The notes under the pieces are model-generated. The model did not search any database and was not told the origin of the DNA. It saw only the letters and a program-made list of their open reading frames with translations. A stretch of 64,000 nucleotides of DNA, from contig NZ_MUXN01000002.1 in the NCBI RefSeq assembly GCF_001995215.1, positions 124,001-188,000 on the forward strand, given 5' to 3'. Made by a program: the position numbers and the translations under genes. Each line of letters begins with the position of its first letter. The first letter of the stretch is position 1. This document shows positions 27,908-36,345 of this stretch, in pieces. The DNA is from Amycolatopsis azurea DSM 43854. GTDB lineage: Bacteria; Actinomycetota; Actinomycetes; Mycobacteriales; Pseudonocardiaceae.

Positions 27908-29332
27908 TCAGTAGTAGTGCCGCAACTCGCCCCACATAGCGGACCAAGGACGAGAAGTCCCTGCGCACAAGGAAATTTTCACTCCTTGCTCCTCGTTCTC
28001 GACTCCGAGACCGTTGTCGTGAGCGGCCACCTCACGACATTCGCGGAACCATTCCGGACGATACGGCCCGACGACGACCACCGGGCCGGTAGTCTCAGGA
28101 GGAGGTCCCCAGTCCGCATAGGACATATGCCCCGAGTAGACCGAAGGAAGTCCGTAATACTCCAAGGCTCCCGCTTGCCCGTAGTTGCGCGTGAAGATCA
28201 CTGCGGTGGGTGCTTGCGACTGAACCCTGGCGACCGTCGAAGCCAGCTCGGGCCAGCCCGCTTGCTCGCCTTGCTCCTTGTTCACCACCAGAATCGGTGC
28301 CAGCGCGGAGACCGGCAGCAGTGGCAGCCCGACGATCAGCGACGCCGCCGCACCGGTCACGGCCCAGAACGCCGGCAGAACCCGGCGCGAGGTCCGGTCG
28401 AGCCGCCGCAGACAAGGTTCCGCGCCCGCGGCCGCGAGCAGCAACAAGAACGGTGCCGAGTAGTACGGTTTTCCGCCCAGTACCACCAGGATCACGCACA
28501 ACACCGGATAGGCCAAAGCCAGTGAGCGAGCCCAGCGCAGGTCCGGATCCCGCCAGAGCCGCAGGCCCCCGGCGATCCAGACCGGCACGACCGCGGGCGA
28601 CAGATAGAGCAGTTGCATCGGCACGAACAGGATCCGGTTCTCCGCGCCGTCGTCCTCGCTGATCCCGGAAGCCACAGTCAACAAAGGGAAATCGTGGGTC
28701 GCCTGCCAGATCAGCCCCGGCGCCGCCAATGCCAGCGCGAGCAGGATCCCGGCAGGCAGCCATAAAGTGCGGAACACCGTTCGCGGGCCGACGGCGAGCA
28801 TCGCCACACCGATCGAGGCGACCATCAGCAGGACGAGCCACTTGCTCTCCAGCCCGACACCGATGACAGCGCCGATCGCGAGCCACCACCGCCCGTCGCC
28901 GGTGCGGAACAAACGCAGGACCACCAGGCCCAGCGCACTCCAGACCAGCATGTCGATCGTGGCCGTCGACAGCATGTGCCCGTCGACCACGACGAACGCC
29001 GCCAGCGCGGTCATCGCGGCGGTGAGGACCTGCGGACCGCGGCCACCGCCGAACTCGCGGGCGACCAGCGCGAGCAAGACCACCGTTCCGGCCGCGCACA
29101 ACGTCGCGGCCACGCGCAGGCCGTAAGGAGTGGCTCCGAAAAGGTCGGTGGAGATCCGCGCGAGCAAGGGCGTCAGCGGCGGCTGATCGACATAACCCCA
29201 CGCGAGCCGCTTGCCCGCGGCGAGGAAGTAGAGCTCGTCCCGGTGAAATCCGTACCTTCCGGACAACAAGGTCAAGACCAGGACCTGGATCGCGACCACC
29301 AGACCGACAGGACCCCAAGCGAATCGCTTCAT
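27908..29332 (-). CDS. GT39/ArnT-like polyprenyl-phosphate-dependent membrane glycosyltransferase
   Basis: This 474-residue protein has about eleven hydrophobic helices. The first extracellular loop holds the catalytic acidic pair in RYGFHRDELYFL (about residue 30), as in ArnT and PMT enzymes. These transfer a sugar from a polyprenyl-phosphate carrier to lipids or proteins outside the membrane. The C-terminal soluble part (VVVGPYRPEWFRECREV) is typical for actinobacterial members. It is co-directional with the HNH gene and lies 26 bp downstream of the diguanylate cyclase gene. The natural acceptor is unknown. Confidence 0.85.
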   Translation of the reverse strand: MKRFAWGPVGLVVAIQVLVLTLLSGRYGFHRDELYFLAAGKRLAWGYVDQPPLTPLLARISTDLFGATPYGLRVAATLCAAGTVVLLALVAREFGGGRGPQVLTAAMTALAAFVVVDGHMLSTATIDMLVWSALGLVVLRLFRTGDGRWWLAIGAVIGVGLESKWLVLLMVASIGVAMLAVGPRTVFRTLWLPAGILLALALAAPGLIWQATHDFPLLTVASGISEDDGAENRILFVPMQLLYLSPAVVPVWIAGGLRLWRDPDLRWARSLALAYPVLCVILVVLGGKPYYSAPFLLLLAAAGAEPCLRRLDRTSRRVLPAFWAVTGAAASLIVGLPLLPVSALAPILVVNKEQGEQAGWPELASTVARVQSQAPTAVIFTRNYGQAGALEYYGLPSVYSGHMSYADWGPPPETTGPVVVVGPYRPEWFRECREVAAHDNGLGVENEEQGVKISLCAGTSRPWSAMWGELRHYY

Positions 29333-29358
29333 CGTGCCTCCCCAGACGGAGGCGAAGC

Positions 29359-30657
29359 TTACTGCGCGGGAGGGGCCAGTTCGACGCGATTGCGGCCACC
29401 CTGCTTCGCCCGGTAGAGCGCTGTGTCGGTGGCGACGAGCAGGTCGTCGACGCTGGTGATGTTGGTGGCCGGGTACAACGCCCCGCCGATCGACACCGTC
29501 AGGTCGGTCAGCACGGTGTCGCGATCGGGCAGGGCGACCGAGACCACCGCCACCTGGTGCCTAATCCGTTCGGCAACCTGGCGCAGCGTCTCTTCGCCGT
29601 GGATGTCCGGGATGACGATCGCGAACTCCTCGCCGCCCCAGCGTCCGCAGACGTCCTGCTCGCGGATCTCGGCGCGCAGCGCGTCACCGACCGCCCGCAG
29701 GACGAGGTCGCCGTTGGGGTGACCGTAGGTGTCGTTGATCGTCTTGAAGTTGTCGAGGTCGAGGAACAGCACGCCGAGTTTCCGGCCGGCCCGTGTCCGG
29801 CCCAGGTGTTCCTCGGCCAGCTGGCGCCAGCGGCGTTTCGTGACGAGCCCGGTGGTGGCGTCGGTGTGCGCGTCGCGCCGGTACTGAGTCAGCAGCAGTC
29901 CGCGGTGCAGCGCGACCAGCGCGATGACGACCCCGACCAGGACCAGTGGATTGGCCTGGACGAGGACGACGGCGGTCACGAGACCGAGGCCGAGCGAGCC
30001 TGCTTCGAGGATCTGGTCGCCGAACCCGGAGAACAGCTCGCCGATCGACTTCGGCGGTGAGGAGAGCGCGATCGCGATCATCACCAGCGCGGTGTTGATC
30101 GCCCAGCGCAGGGCCGCGGCCACGATGATGACGGCCAGGTCGCCCAGCCCGGCGAGCAGTCCGGAGTCGGGTGAGCCGGGGTAGTGGCGCATGCCGAGGC
30201 TGAGGACGACGACGGCGGCCTGCGTGCCGCAGAGCACCGTCGCGGCGGAAAAGATCCACCGATGGGGGAGCACCGGCCGCTGGTGTGGCCAGATCCGCAG
30301 CCATGCGATGGTGTAGGTCACCACGACCATCGCGGCGGCGAGCACCGGCGGCAGCGCGATGACGGCGGCGACGCTCCACACCGCCTTGGTGTCGACGTAG
30401 GCGACCGCCGGGGCCCTGTCGTACTCCCGCTGGCGTTCGATCTGCCGGGTGCCCTCGATCGCGATGGCCGCGCACAGCGTTAAGACGCCGAAGCGGATCA
30501 GGTCGGTACCGGTCACCGGGACCAGCCAGGCCGTGGCGGCGGTCGAGAGGACCGCGATGAGATTCACGACCAGGACGTAGGAACGCACAGGTCGCGGCAG
30601 GCTCCACAGGTGCCAGGCCCTGAGCCGCCGCCGCGCGCCGCCGAGTCGTCCGTCCAC
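29359..30657 (-). CDS. Membrane-anchored diguanylate cyclase (GGDEF)
   Basis: This 432-residue protein has an N-terminal membrane part with about seven or eight helices (residues 25-260). A GGDEF domain follows, whose active site reads GGEEF near residue 340. A product-binding RxxD site (REQD) sits five residues ahead of it, so it should synthesise c-di-GMP with feedback inhibition. No EAL or HD-GYP domain is attached. The start codon is GTG with a GAGGG ribosome site close upstream. It has a paralogue at 43145-44659 with the same layout. It is divergent from the cluster of mini-ORFs at 30787-30993, which may share its control region. Confidence 0.9.
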   Translation of the reverse strand: MDGRLGGARRRLRAWHLWSLPRPVRSYVLVVNLIAVLSTAATAWLVPVTGTDLIRFGVLTLCAAIAIEGTRQIERQREYDRAPAVAYVDTKAVWSVAAVIALPPVLAAAMVVVTYTIAWLRIWPHQRPVLPHRWIFSAATVLCGTQAAVVVLSLGMRHYPGSPDSGLLAGLGDLAVIIVAAALRWAINTALVMIAIALSSPPKSIGELFSGFGDQILEAGSLGLGLVTAVVLVQANPLVLVGVVIALVALHRGLLLTQYRRDAHTDATTGLVTKRRWRQLAEEHLGRTRAGRKLGVLFLDLDNFKTINDTYGHPNGDLVLRAVGDALRAEIREQDVCGRWGGEEFAIVIPDIHGEETLRQVAERIRHQVAVVSVALPDRDTVLTDLTVSIGGALYPATNITSVDDLLVATDTALYRAKQGGRNRVELAPPAQ

Positions 30658-30786
30658 GCACCCTCTTCCGTCGGTGATCTACACCGTAATCGAACCGGGA
30701 CTGCGACGACCGTCGTTGTCCGGACGATAAGAAGCGCGGCCTCGAATTCCCCCGGACAGCCCAACCGAAACGAGGGAGGTGCACCG

Positions 30787-30807
30787 ATGCAGGACAACAA
30801 CTGGTGA
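30787..30807 (+). CDS. Mini-ORF 1, peptide MQDNNW
   Basis: Six codons (ATG CAG GAC AAC AAC TGG) and a TGA follow an excellent ribosome site, GGGAGG, seven bases before the ATG. The peptide shares the word DNNW with two longer mini-ORFs 44 and 139 bases downstream. Its TGA is directly followed by another ATG, which opens an unrelated frame. The size is below any gene-caller threshold. The repeated ribosome site and shared peptide word suggest that it is really translated. Function is unknown; it may be a leader or signalling peptide. Confidence 0.5.
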   Translation: MQDNNW

Positions 30808-30850
30808 ATGTTTTGCCTGATGCATCGCTATTTCGAGGGAGGTGAACGAC

Positions 30851-30898
30851 ATGCGGGACAACAACTGGACCACTCGGCGTGACAACAACTGGACCTGA
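30851..30898 (+). CDS. Mini-ORF 2, peptide MRDNNWTTRRDNNWT
   Basis: This 15-codon ORF starts with ATG eight bases after GGAGG (in GAGGGAGGTG) and ends in TGA. The peptide is an internal duplication of R-DNNWT. It encodes exactly the same peptide as mini-ORF 3. The five differences between the two coding stretches are all synonymous third-base changes, and the sixth is ATG versus GTG at the start. That pattern is what selection on the peptide would leave. No signal peptide or precursor extension is present. Function is unknown. Confidence 0.6.
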   Translation: MRDNNWTTRRDNNWT

Positions 30899-30945
30899 GT
30901 GATCTCGCCCACGAGCGCGCGGCTTCGCGAAGGGAGGTGAACGCA

Positions 30946-30993
30946 GTGCGTGACAACAACTGGACGACCCGACGTGACAACAACTGGACGTGA
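30946..30993 (+). CDS. Mini-ORF 3, peptide identical to mini-ORF 2
   Basis: This GTG-started 15-codon ORF, eight bases after GGAGG in AAGGGAGGTG, encodes the same peptide as mini-ORF 2. Its stop lies 13 bases before the stop codon of the convergent MFS transporter. The 47-bp spacer between mini-ORFs 2 and 3 is not conserved between the copies, whereas ribosome site and coding part are. This indicates a duplication followed by retention of only the translated unit. Confidence 0.6.
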   Translation: MRDNNWTTRRDNNWT

Positions 30994-31006
30994 TGAACCG
31001 ATCGAG

Positions 31007-32266
31007 TCAGGAACCGTGCTCGCCAACGGGTGTCGTCCCGCCGGCCGGTCCCACGGGATCTTCGTGATCCGCGGGGCCGCGGCGGGACGACACCGCCCGT
31101 GACCAGCCCACTCCGGCGACGAAGGCGACCACGACGCCCGCACTCGCGGCGACGGTGATCACGGTGGTCGGCGCGAAGACCTGGGCCAGCAGGCCGGCGG
31201 CCGCGATCCCCGCCGCCTGAGCCGCCCTCAGTGCCGCGATCGCGACCCCGATCACCTGGCCGCGCTGGGCCGACGGCGCGGCGAGGCTGTACTGCGTCTG
31301 GGTGATCATGTCGTGCGCGGAGAACACGCCCGAGAGCGTCCACAACACGACGATCGTGACCAGGCCGGAAGCCCAGCCGGTCGGGATCAGCACCAGGCTG
31401 CTCGCCACCGTCAGCGCGCCCAGCACCCGGACTTGCCGTTCGCGCGGGATCCGGCTCAGCAGGATGCCGCCCAGCACCGACCCGACCGGGTTCGCGGCCA
31501 GCAGCCAGGGCAGCGCGCCCGCGCCGCCCAGTTCGGCGGCGACCGGGACGGCGAGGCCTTCGGGCACGACATAGAAACCGCAGCAGCAGGCGATCAGCAG
31601 CAGCCAGCGCAGCTTGCGGTCGCGGGCGACCAGGCGGCAGCCCGCGATCAGGGAAGGGCGCTTGTGGTGGCTCGGCGCCGAAGGCGGATAGCGATCCAGT
31701 CCGAAGCGGAGCATGACGGCTGACAGCGCGAACGTCCCCGCGTCGATCAGCAGCGCCCCGGGGACGCCGAGACCGGTGACGACGGCGGCGCCCGCGCCGA
31801 AGCCCACCACGAGCCCGGCCTGGTAGGTGGACGAGATGATCGCCTGGCCGACGACCAGGCGGTCCGGGTCCAGCAGATCCGGCAGCATCGCCTGCCGGGC
31901 CGCTTGGAACGGTCCGGCCATCAGCTGCACGAGGAACAGCAGCGCGGCCGCGGCGGGCAGGGGCAGGCCCGGGACCGCCATCAGCGCGATCAGCACCGCG
32001 CGGCCGACGTCGGTCACCACCATCACGGTGCGTCGCGAGAACCGGTCCGCGACGCCGCCCAGCGCGCCGCCGAGGAGATCGGGCACGAAGGTCAGCGCAT
32101 ACGCCGCCGATGCCCAGCCCGCCGACGACGTCCGGTCGAACACCAGCACCGTGAGCGCGACCCTGGCCAGCTGGTCGCCGGCGATCGACAGCAGGTGCGC
32201 GAGCCAGATCCGGCGGAATTCGGCGACCGCGAAGACGCTGCGGAACGACGCCGCCCGGGCTGGCAT
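31007..32266 (-). CDS. MFS transporter (MFS_3/enterobactin-exporter-like)
   Basis: The 419-residue protein has about twelve membrane helices and begins FAVAEFRRIWLAHLLSIAGD, typical of the EntS/MFS_3-type exporters. The loop motif GGVADRFSRRTVMVVTD between helices 2 and 3 is clear. The start was placed at ATG 32266 (MPARAASFRS). A longer frame to 32401 would overlap the start of the divergent small gene and adds non-family residues. A short basic tail lies at the C-terminus. The gene converges on the DNNW mini-ORFs, so it is a possible but unproven exporter for those peptides. Confidence 0.82.
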   Translation of the reverse strand: MPARAASFRSVFAVAEFRRIWLAHLLSIAGDQLARVALTVLVFDRTSSAGWASAAYALTFVPDLLGGALGGVADRFSRRTVMVVTDVGRAVLIALMAVPGLPLPAAAALLFLVQLMAGPFQAARQAMLPDLLDPDRLVVGQAIISSTYQAGLVVGFGAGAAVVTGLGVPGALLIDAGTFALSAVMLRFGLDRYPPSAPSHHKRPSLIAGCRLVARDRKLRWLLLIACCCGFYVVPEGLAVPVAAELGGAGALPWLLAANPVGSVLGGILLSRIPRERQVRVLGALTVASSLVLIPTGWASGLVTIVVLWTLSGVFSAHDMITQTQYSLAAPSAQRGQVIGVAIAALRAAQAAGIAAAGLLAQVFAPTTVITVAASAGVVVAFVAGVGWSRAVSSRRGPADHEDPVGPAGGTTPVGEHGS

Positions 32267-32392
32267 GCGCTTCAGGCTGTCGTGAAGCGACCACTTCGCG
32301 CAACCCCGAAGATCTTCGAAAAATATCCGCCGCCGTGTCGAACCGCGGGGTACTCGTTCGACGTGTGAGTAAGAGAAGGAACGGAGAATCCG

Positions 32393-32683
32393 ATGTCGCA
32401 CTCACTGGGCCCGCTGGCCAACAACCTCGCCGCCTATGCCATCTACTCGACCGCGCAGACCGAGATGCGCCACGCCTACAAGCTGATCGATGCGGGCGAC
32501 TACCTCGGCGCCGCCGCGGAGATCGATTCCGCCGCGCACGCCGCCGAGGTCCTCGCCCGCGCCACCTCCGAACTGGACGCCGAGCGTTCGGAACGATGGC
32601 TCAGAGTCGTCGCCGCCCGGAGGCGGTTCGCCGAACAGGCCCGGGTGCGGGCCTCGGACACCGCACTGCCGCTCGCCGCGTGA
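32393..32683 (+). CDS. Small helical protein of unknown function
   Basis: The 96-residue protein (MSHSLGPLANNLAAYAIYST) starts nine bases after a GGAG ribosome site and has strongly actinobacterial codon use. It is predicted all-helical and alanine-rich, without membrane segments, cysteines or recognisable motifs. The pattern YKLIDAGDYLGAAAEIDSAA vaguely recalls a single tetratricopeptide-like hairpin. It is divergent from the MFS gene, so the 126-bp region between them probably holds both promoters. It ends one base from the stop codon of the fucosidase-like gene. I do not recognise the family. Confidence 0.7.
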   Translation: MSHSLGPLANNLAAYAIYSTAQTEMRHAYKLIDAGDYLGAAAEIDSAAHAAEVLARATSELDAERSERWLRVVAARRRFAEQARVRASDTALPLAA

Positions 32684-32684
32684 G

Positions 32685-34424
32685 TCAGCCCGCCGGATAG
32701 GCCGAGCCGATCCAGGCCTCGTCCACCCGCAGCCGGTCGACGCCCTGGCCGTCGACCTTCTCCACCCGCACATGCCGCGCCGTCGTCATGGGCAGGTCGA
32801 TGAACTGCACGCCCCGGTGGTTCGGCAGCGAGCCGGTCTTCACCGGCGAACCCCAGTTCTTCCCGTCCGCGCTGACGTACACCCGGTAGTTCTTGATCCG
32901 CGCCGAATTCGTCGCCGGGTAGGTGGTCGAGTCCTCACGCTGGTTGATCCCGACGTACTGGATCCGCTTCGGCGTCCCGAGATCGAAGCGCAACGACACC
33001 GGCCGCGCGGACGTCGCGTCCCAGTACGTCGAGTAGTCGCCGTCCGCCGCGGCCTGCGCCGGATGCCCGCTCCCCGAAGCGCTGGCGCTCATCGTGTAGG
33101 ACGACGGCGGATAGGCGCCCTCGCGTCCGCTGGTCTCCACCGTGAACACGGTGTCGTACTGGTCCCACGACGAGATGCCCGACAAGGTCAGCTTGCCACC
33201 GGACTGGCTGTGCGCGACCACCGCGCCGGTGCGCTGGTTCGTCACCCGTTTGACCTTGTACCCGTTGTCGCGCAAGGAAAGCGTACTTCCGGATGGGCGG
33301 GTGAGCACATGGAGATAATGCTTGTCCGGGTCGGTTTTGGACACCGTCGTGACGCCGTGCGCGCCGTCGTTCCAGAAGCCGGGCGCGAACCCGCCGTGGT
33401 CGTAGCCGCCGCCGTGGGTGCCTTCGATGGACGGCCAGATCTTGTCGAAGTACCCGGCGGCGAAGTCGTTGAACGCCTCCTGGTTCGACGGGAACCGCCC
33501 GTTCACCATGGCGGTTTCGGCCATCAGCGCCTTGACGTCCGAGCCCTTGTTGGCCAGGTACCGGCCGAGAGTGAGCTTGTGGTCGACCGCCGAGTTCGAG
33601 CCGCTGTACCACCACGCACCGGACGTGGGGAGCTTGAAGCACGCCTCGATCAGCCGCGGCGCGGCGGTGTAGACCGCCTGCGGGTAGTCGTAGGCCGGGG
33701 TCATTCCGGTTTTCTGCTCGTTGCTGATCGTGTCCATGATCGGGGTGTCTTCGTTGTTGTTGCTCAGCAGGTAGTCCGGCCGCTCCCGGCGGACGCGTTC
33801 GTAGAGGCCGTTGCGCTCCCAGTACGCGTTGTCGTTGTCGATCCAGAACCCGGCGAGATCGGGATAGCGCCGCATGATCTCGACGAAGTTGTCGTAGCCG
33901 AACTCGCCGAAGCCGTCGCGGGTGTGCAGGTCGACCTGCTTGCCCTTGTACTTCGAATACGCGGACGAGTTCAGCCAGCTCTTGCCCGAACCGAGACCTT
34001 CGTTGTACCACTGGGGATCGTCGGTCAGGTAGTTGATGACCTTGACCCCGCCCGCCTTGCCCGCGGCGATCAGCTCGCCGAGGAAATCCCTTGTGGTGGA
34101 ACAACTTCCGGGAATCGCGCTCGGCCACGCCCTGGCGTAGCCGAGCCTGCTGTGGAACGACGCCAGGACGATGTACTGCGCGTGCAGTTTCTTCGCCTCG
34201 TCGATCCAGTACTTCGCGTTCCATCCGCCGTCGGTGACGGCCTTTTCCCAGTCGCCGCAACTGGTGTAGCCCGGCGACGTGCGCATTCCCCAGTGCAGGA
34301 ACAGGCCCGCGCTCGAGGCGCGCAGCCAGTCCTGGCGAGGATGCCGCACCTCGGCGTTCGCGGGTGTCAGTCCGGTGAGAACGAGTACGAGGGCCACTAG
34401 GACGCCCAGCTTCTTGCCCAGCAC
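32685..34424 (-). CDS. Secreted GH29-like alpha-L-fucosidase with F5/8 type C domain
   Basis: This 579-residue exported enzyme starts with GTG behind a GGAGG site. The first 25 residues form a Sec signal peptide ending near ANA. The catalytic part (about 30-440) has the GH29 landmarks GLFLHWG and GFWIDNDNAYW, the latter in the place of the nucleophile region. A discoidin/F5/8C carbohydrate-binding domain follows at about 450-575 (AAADGDYSTYWDA, RHVRVEKVDG). It probably removes fucose or a related sugar from extracellular polysaccharide. Conservation of the nucleophile is plausible but not proven by eye. Confidence 0.8.
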   Translation of the reverse strand: MLGKKLGVLVALVLVLTGLTPANAEVRHPRQDWLRASSAGLFLHWGMRTSPGYTSCGDWEKAVTDGGWNAKYWIDEAKKLHAQYIVLASFHSRLGYARAWPSAIPGSCSTTRDFLGELIAAGKAGGVKVINYLTDDPQWYNEGLGSGKSWLNSSAYSKYKGKQVDLHTRDGFGEFGYDNFVEIMRRYPDLAGFWIDNDNAYWERNGLYERVRRERPDYLLSNNNEDTPIMDTISNEQKTGMTPAYDYPQAVYTAAPRLIEACFKLPTSGAWWYSGSNSAVDHKLTLGRYLANKGSDVKALMAETAMVNGRFPSNQEAFNDFAAGYFDKIWPSIEGTHGGGYDHGGFAPGFWNDGAHGVTTVSKTDPDKHYLHVLTRPSGSTLSLRDNGYKVKRVTNQRTGAVVAHSQSGGKLTLSGISSWDQYDTVFTVETSGREGAYPPSSYTMSASASGSGHPAQAAADGDYSTYWDATSARPVSLRFDLGTPKRIQYVGINQREDSTTYPATNSARIKNYRVYVSADGKNWGSPVKTGSLPNHRGVQFIDLPMTTARHVRVEKVDGQGVDRLRVDEAWIGSAYPAG

Positions 34425-34530
34425 GAGCTTGCCTCCTGACGACGTCCCCTACGGCGGGAGAAGACGTGCTCGGTGATGTGTACGGCCATCGTCGCCGGGA
34501 CGCCCGGTCACCGGCAAGAGGTGTTCCCGG

Positions 34531-35469
34531 TCAACGGAAAGCGCGTCGATAGGTGACCGGGCTGACGCCGGTCGTGCGCTTGAACCGGTCGCGGAACGAG
34601 GTGGGCGAACCGAAACCGACTTCGGTGCCGATGCGTTCGACGGCGTACTGGGTGGTCTCCAGCAGATGCTGCGCCTGCCGGATCCGCGTCCGGTGCAGCC
34701 ACTGCAACGGGGTCGTCCCGGTCTGTTCGCGGAAGTGCCGGATGAGCGTGCGGGTGCTCATCCCGGCGCGGGCGGCGATGTCGGCCAGGCTGAGGTCGCG
34801 CGCGAGGTTCTCCTGCATCCAGAGCAAAGTGGGTTCCAGCGCCGCGCCGCGGGGAGCGGGCGGATGCCGCAACGCGATGAACTGCGCCTGGCCGCCTTCG
34901 CGTTCCAGCGCCATCACCGAAAGGCGGGCGGCGTCGGCGGCGATCGCGGCGCCGTGGTCGCGGCGGATCAGGTGCAGGCACAGGTCCATGCCCGCGGCGG
35001 CGCCGGCCGACGTGAGGATCTGCCCGTTGTCGACGTAGAGCACGTCCGGGTCGACGTCGATCTCCGGATAGGCGGCGGCCAGCGCTTCGGCGGCTATCCA
35101 GTGCGTGGTGGCGCGGAGGCCGTCGAGAAGGCCCGCGGCGGCGAGGATGAAGGTGCCGGAACAGATCGAGGCGATCCGCGTGCCCTTCGCGGCGGCCGAG
35201 GTGAGCGCGTCGCGGACGGCTTCCGGTAACGGCCCGGCCGGGTCGGAGGTACCCGGGACGATGATCGTGCCGGCCTCGCGGAGCGCGTCCAGCCCCCACG
35301 GCGCGCGCAGGGTGAAGTGCCCGGCGTCGATCTCCGGATGCTCGGCGCAGACGATCACCCGATAGCCCGCGTTTCCGTCGGCGAGCCTGGTCCTGGCGAA
35401 GACCTCGATCGGCGTCGAGAGGTCGAACGGGATCACCTTGTCCAGCGCGAGGACGGCGACGGTGTGCAT
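34531..35469 (-). CDS. GlxA-family AraC-type transcriptional regulator
   Basis: The 312-residue protein has an N-terminal DJ-1/PfpI-like domain (1-190) with the nucleophile-elbow-like motif SICSGTF near residue 103. A double helix-turn-helix AraC domain follows at about 215-310 (LSLADIAARAGMSTRTLIRHF and IGTEVGFGSPTSFRDRFKR). Such regulators often control catabolic or stress genes and sense unknown small molecules. It is divergent from the DUF6010 gene at 35562. The 92-bp intergenic region may hold its operator. Confidence 0.9.
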   Translation of the reverse strand: MHTVAVLALDKVIPFDLSTPIEVFARTRLADGNAGYRVIVCAEHPEIDAGHFTLRAPWGLDALREAGTIIVPGTSDPAGPLPEAVRDALTSAAAKGTRIASICSGTFILAAAGLLDGLRATTHWIAAEALAAAYPEIDVDPDVLYVDNGQILTSAGAAAGMDLCLHLIRRDHGAAIAADAARLSVMALEREGGQAQFIALRHPPAPRGAALEPTLLWMQENLARDLSLADIAARAGMSTRTLIRHFREQTGTTPLQWLHRTRIRQAQHLLETTQYAVERIGTEVGFGSPTSFRDRFKRTTGVSPVTYRRAFR

Positions 35470-35561
35470 GACCGCAACCTACCCGCCCGATGGCGAGATC
35501 CCGTTGGAAGACGTCATTCACGCCACTGGGAGCGGGCTTCGTCCGGTTCTAGCGTCGAGCC

Positions 35562-35981
35562 ATGATGATCATCGCGCCGATTCTGGTCGGCCTCGTCTAC
35601 GTCGTGCTGATGTCGCTGATCCACGAGCCGCACCGCCGCCGCTTCAACGCCGTCATGGTGGCGGGCGCCGGCGCCGCGTACCTGAGCGGCGGCGGACTCG
35701 GGATCTGGGAGTTCGCGTTCACCGCCGTCGTCACCTACGTGGCGTACCGGGGCCTGGAGTCCTGGACGTTCATCGGCATCGCCTGGCTGCTGCACACCGG
35801 CTGGGACGTCGTGCACCACCTCAAGGGCGCCCCGATCATCCCGTTCGCGGAGCATTCCTCGTTCGGCTGCGCGATCTGCGACCCGGTGATCGCGATCTGG
35901 TGCTTCACCGGCGGGCGATCGGTGACGGATTTCGTCCGCACGCGTGTCGTTTTCCGTCGCGCCCGTTCGACGGTTCAGTAA
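35562..35981 (+). CDS. DUF6010 family small membrane protein
   Basis: This 139-residue membrane protein has four hydrophobic helices. The C-terminal half, LLHTGWDVVHHLKGAPIIPF followed by SSFGCAICDPVIAIWCF, is typical of DUF6010 proteins of unknown function. Histidine and cysteine clusters could bind metal. The start is the first of two consecutive ATG codons. It is followed 25 bp downstream by the antibiotic-biosynthesis-monooxygenase gene, so both are likely cotranscribed. Confidence 0.8.
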   Translation: MMIIAPILVGLVYVVLMSLIHEPHRRRFNAVMVAGAGAAYLSGGGLGIWEFAFTAVVTYVAYRGLESWTFIGIAWLLHTGWDVVHHLKGAPIIPFAEHSSFGCAICDPVIAIWCFTGGRSVTDFVRTRVVFRRARSTVQ

Positions 35982-36006
35982 GGCGACCGAACGAAAGGAG
36001 TACGGG

Positions 36007-36300
36007 ATGACAGTGATCGTCGCGGGGAAGGTGTACGTCGACCCCGAGGAGCGGGACGAGTACGTGGCGGGCCATCAGGTGATCGTCGAGAAGGCGCGGG
36101 CCCACCCCGGGTGTCTCGACGTGGTGATCTCGGCCGACACGCTCGAGGCGGGCAGGGTGAACATCTTCGAATACTGGGAGTCGGAGGAAGTGCTGAACGC
36201 GTGGCGCGCGATCTCGCCGAGGCCGACGTATTCCGCCGAGATCCTGACCGGGGAGGTCTTCAAGCACCGGGTTTCCCACTCGGGGCCGCCGTTCGACTGA
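36007..36300 (+). CDS. Antibiotic biosynthesis monooxygenase (YgiN/ABM) domain protein
   Basis: The 97-residue single-domain ABM protein starts at ATG 36007, seven bases after an AAAGGAG ribosome site. Features of the dimeric ferredoxin-like fold are present, such as VAGKVYVDPEERDEYVAGH, ARAHPGCLDVVIS and VNIFEYWESEEVLNAW. Members are quinol monooxygenases, heme-degrading enzymes or of unknown function; the exact reaction cannot be read from sequence. It lies between the DUF6010 and dinB genes, and the SOS box of dinB begins 32 bp after its stop. Confidence 0.85.
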   Translation: MTVIVAGKVYVDPEERDEYVAGHQVIVEKARAHPGCLDVVISADTLEAGRVNIFEYWESEEVLNAWRAISPRPTYSAEILTGEVFKHRVSHSGPPFD

Positions 36301-36332
36301 GCCGGAAGCTTGGTCGTTCCGCCGTTTGATGC

Positions 36333-36344
36333 GAACATATGTTC
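36333..36344. promoter_or_regulatory. SOS box (LexA operator) of dinB
   Basis: GAACATATGTTC is a perfect 12-bp palindrome. It matches the core GAAC-N4-GTTC of the mycobacterial and actinomycete LexA consensus. It ends one base before the ATG of dinB, so repressor bound here would cover the start region. The location indicates DNA-damage-induced expression of the polymerase. Confidence 0.85.
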
Positions 36345-36345
36345 T

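Noticed and set aside
30808-30850. Frame opening at ATG 30808 directly after mini-ORF 1
   Set aside because: No ribosome site, runs through the next ribosome site and into the DNNW unit in another frame; unrelated residues.
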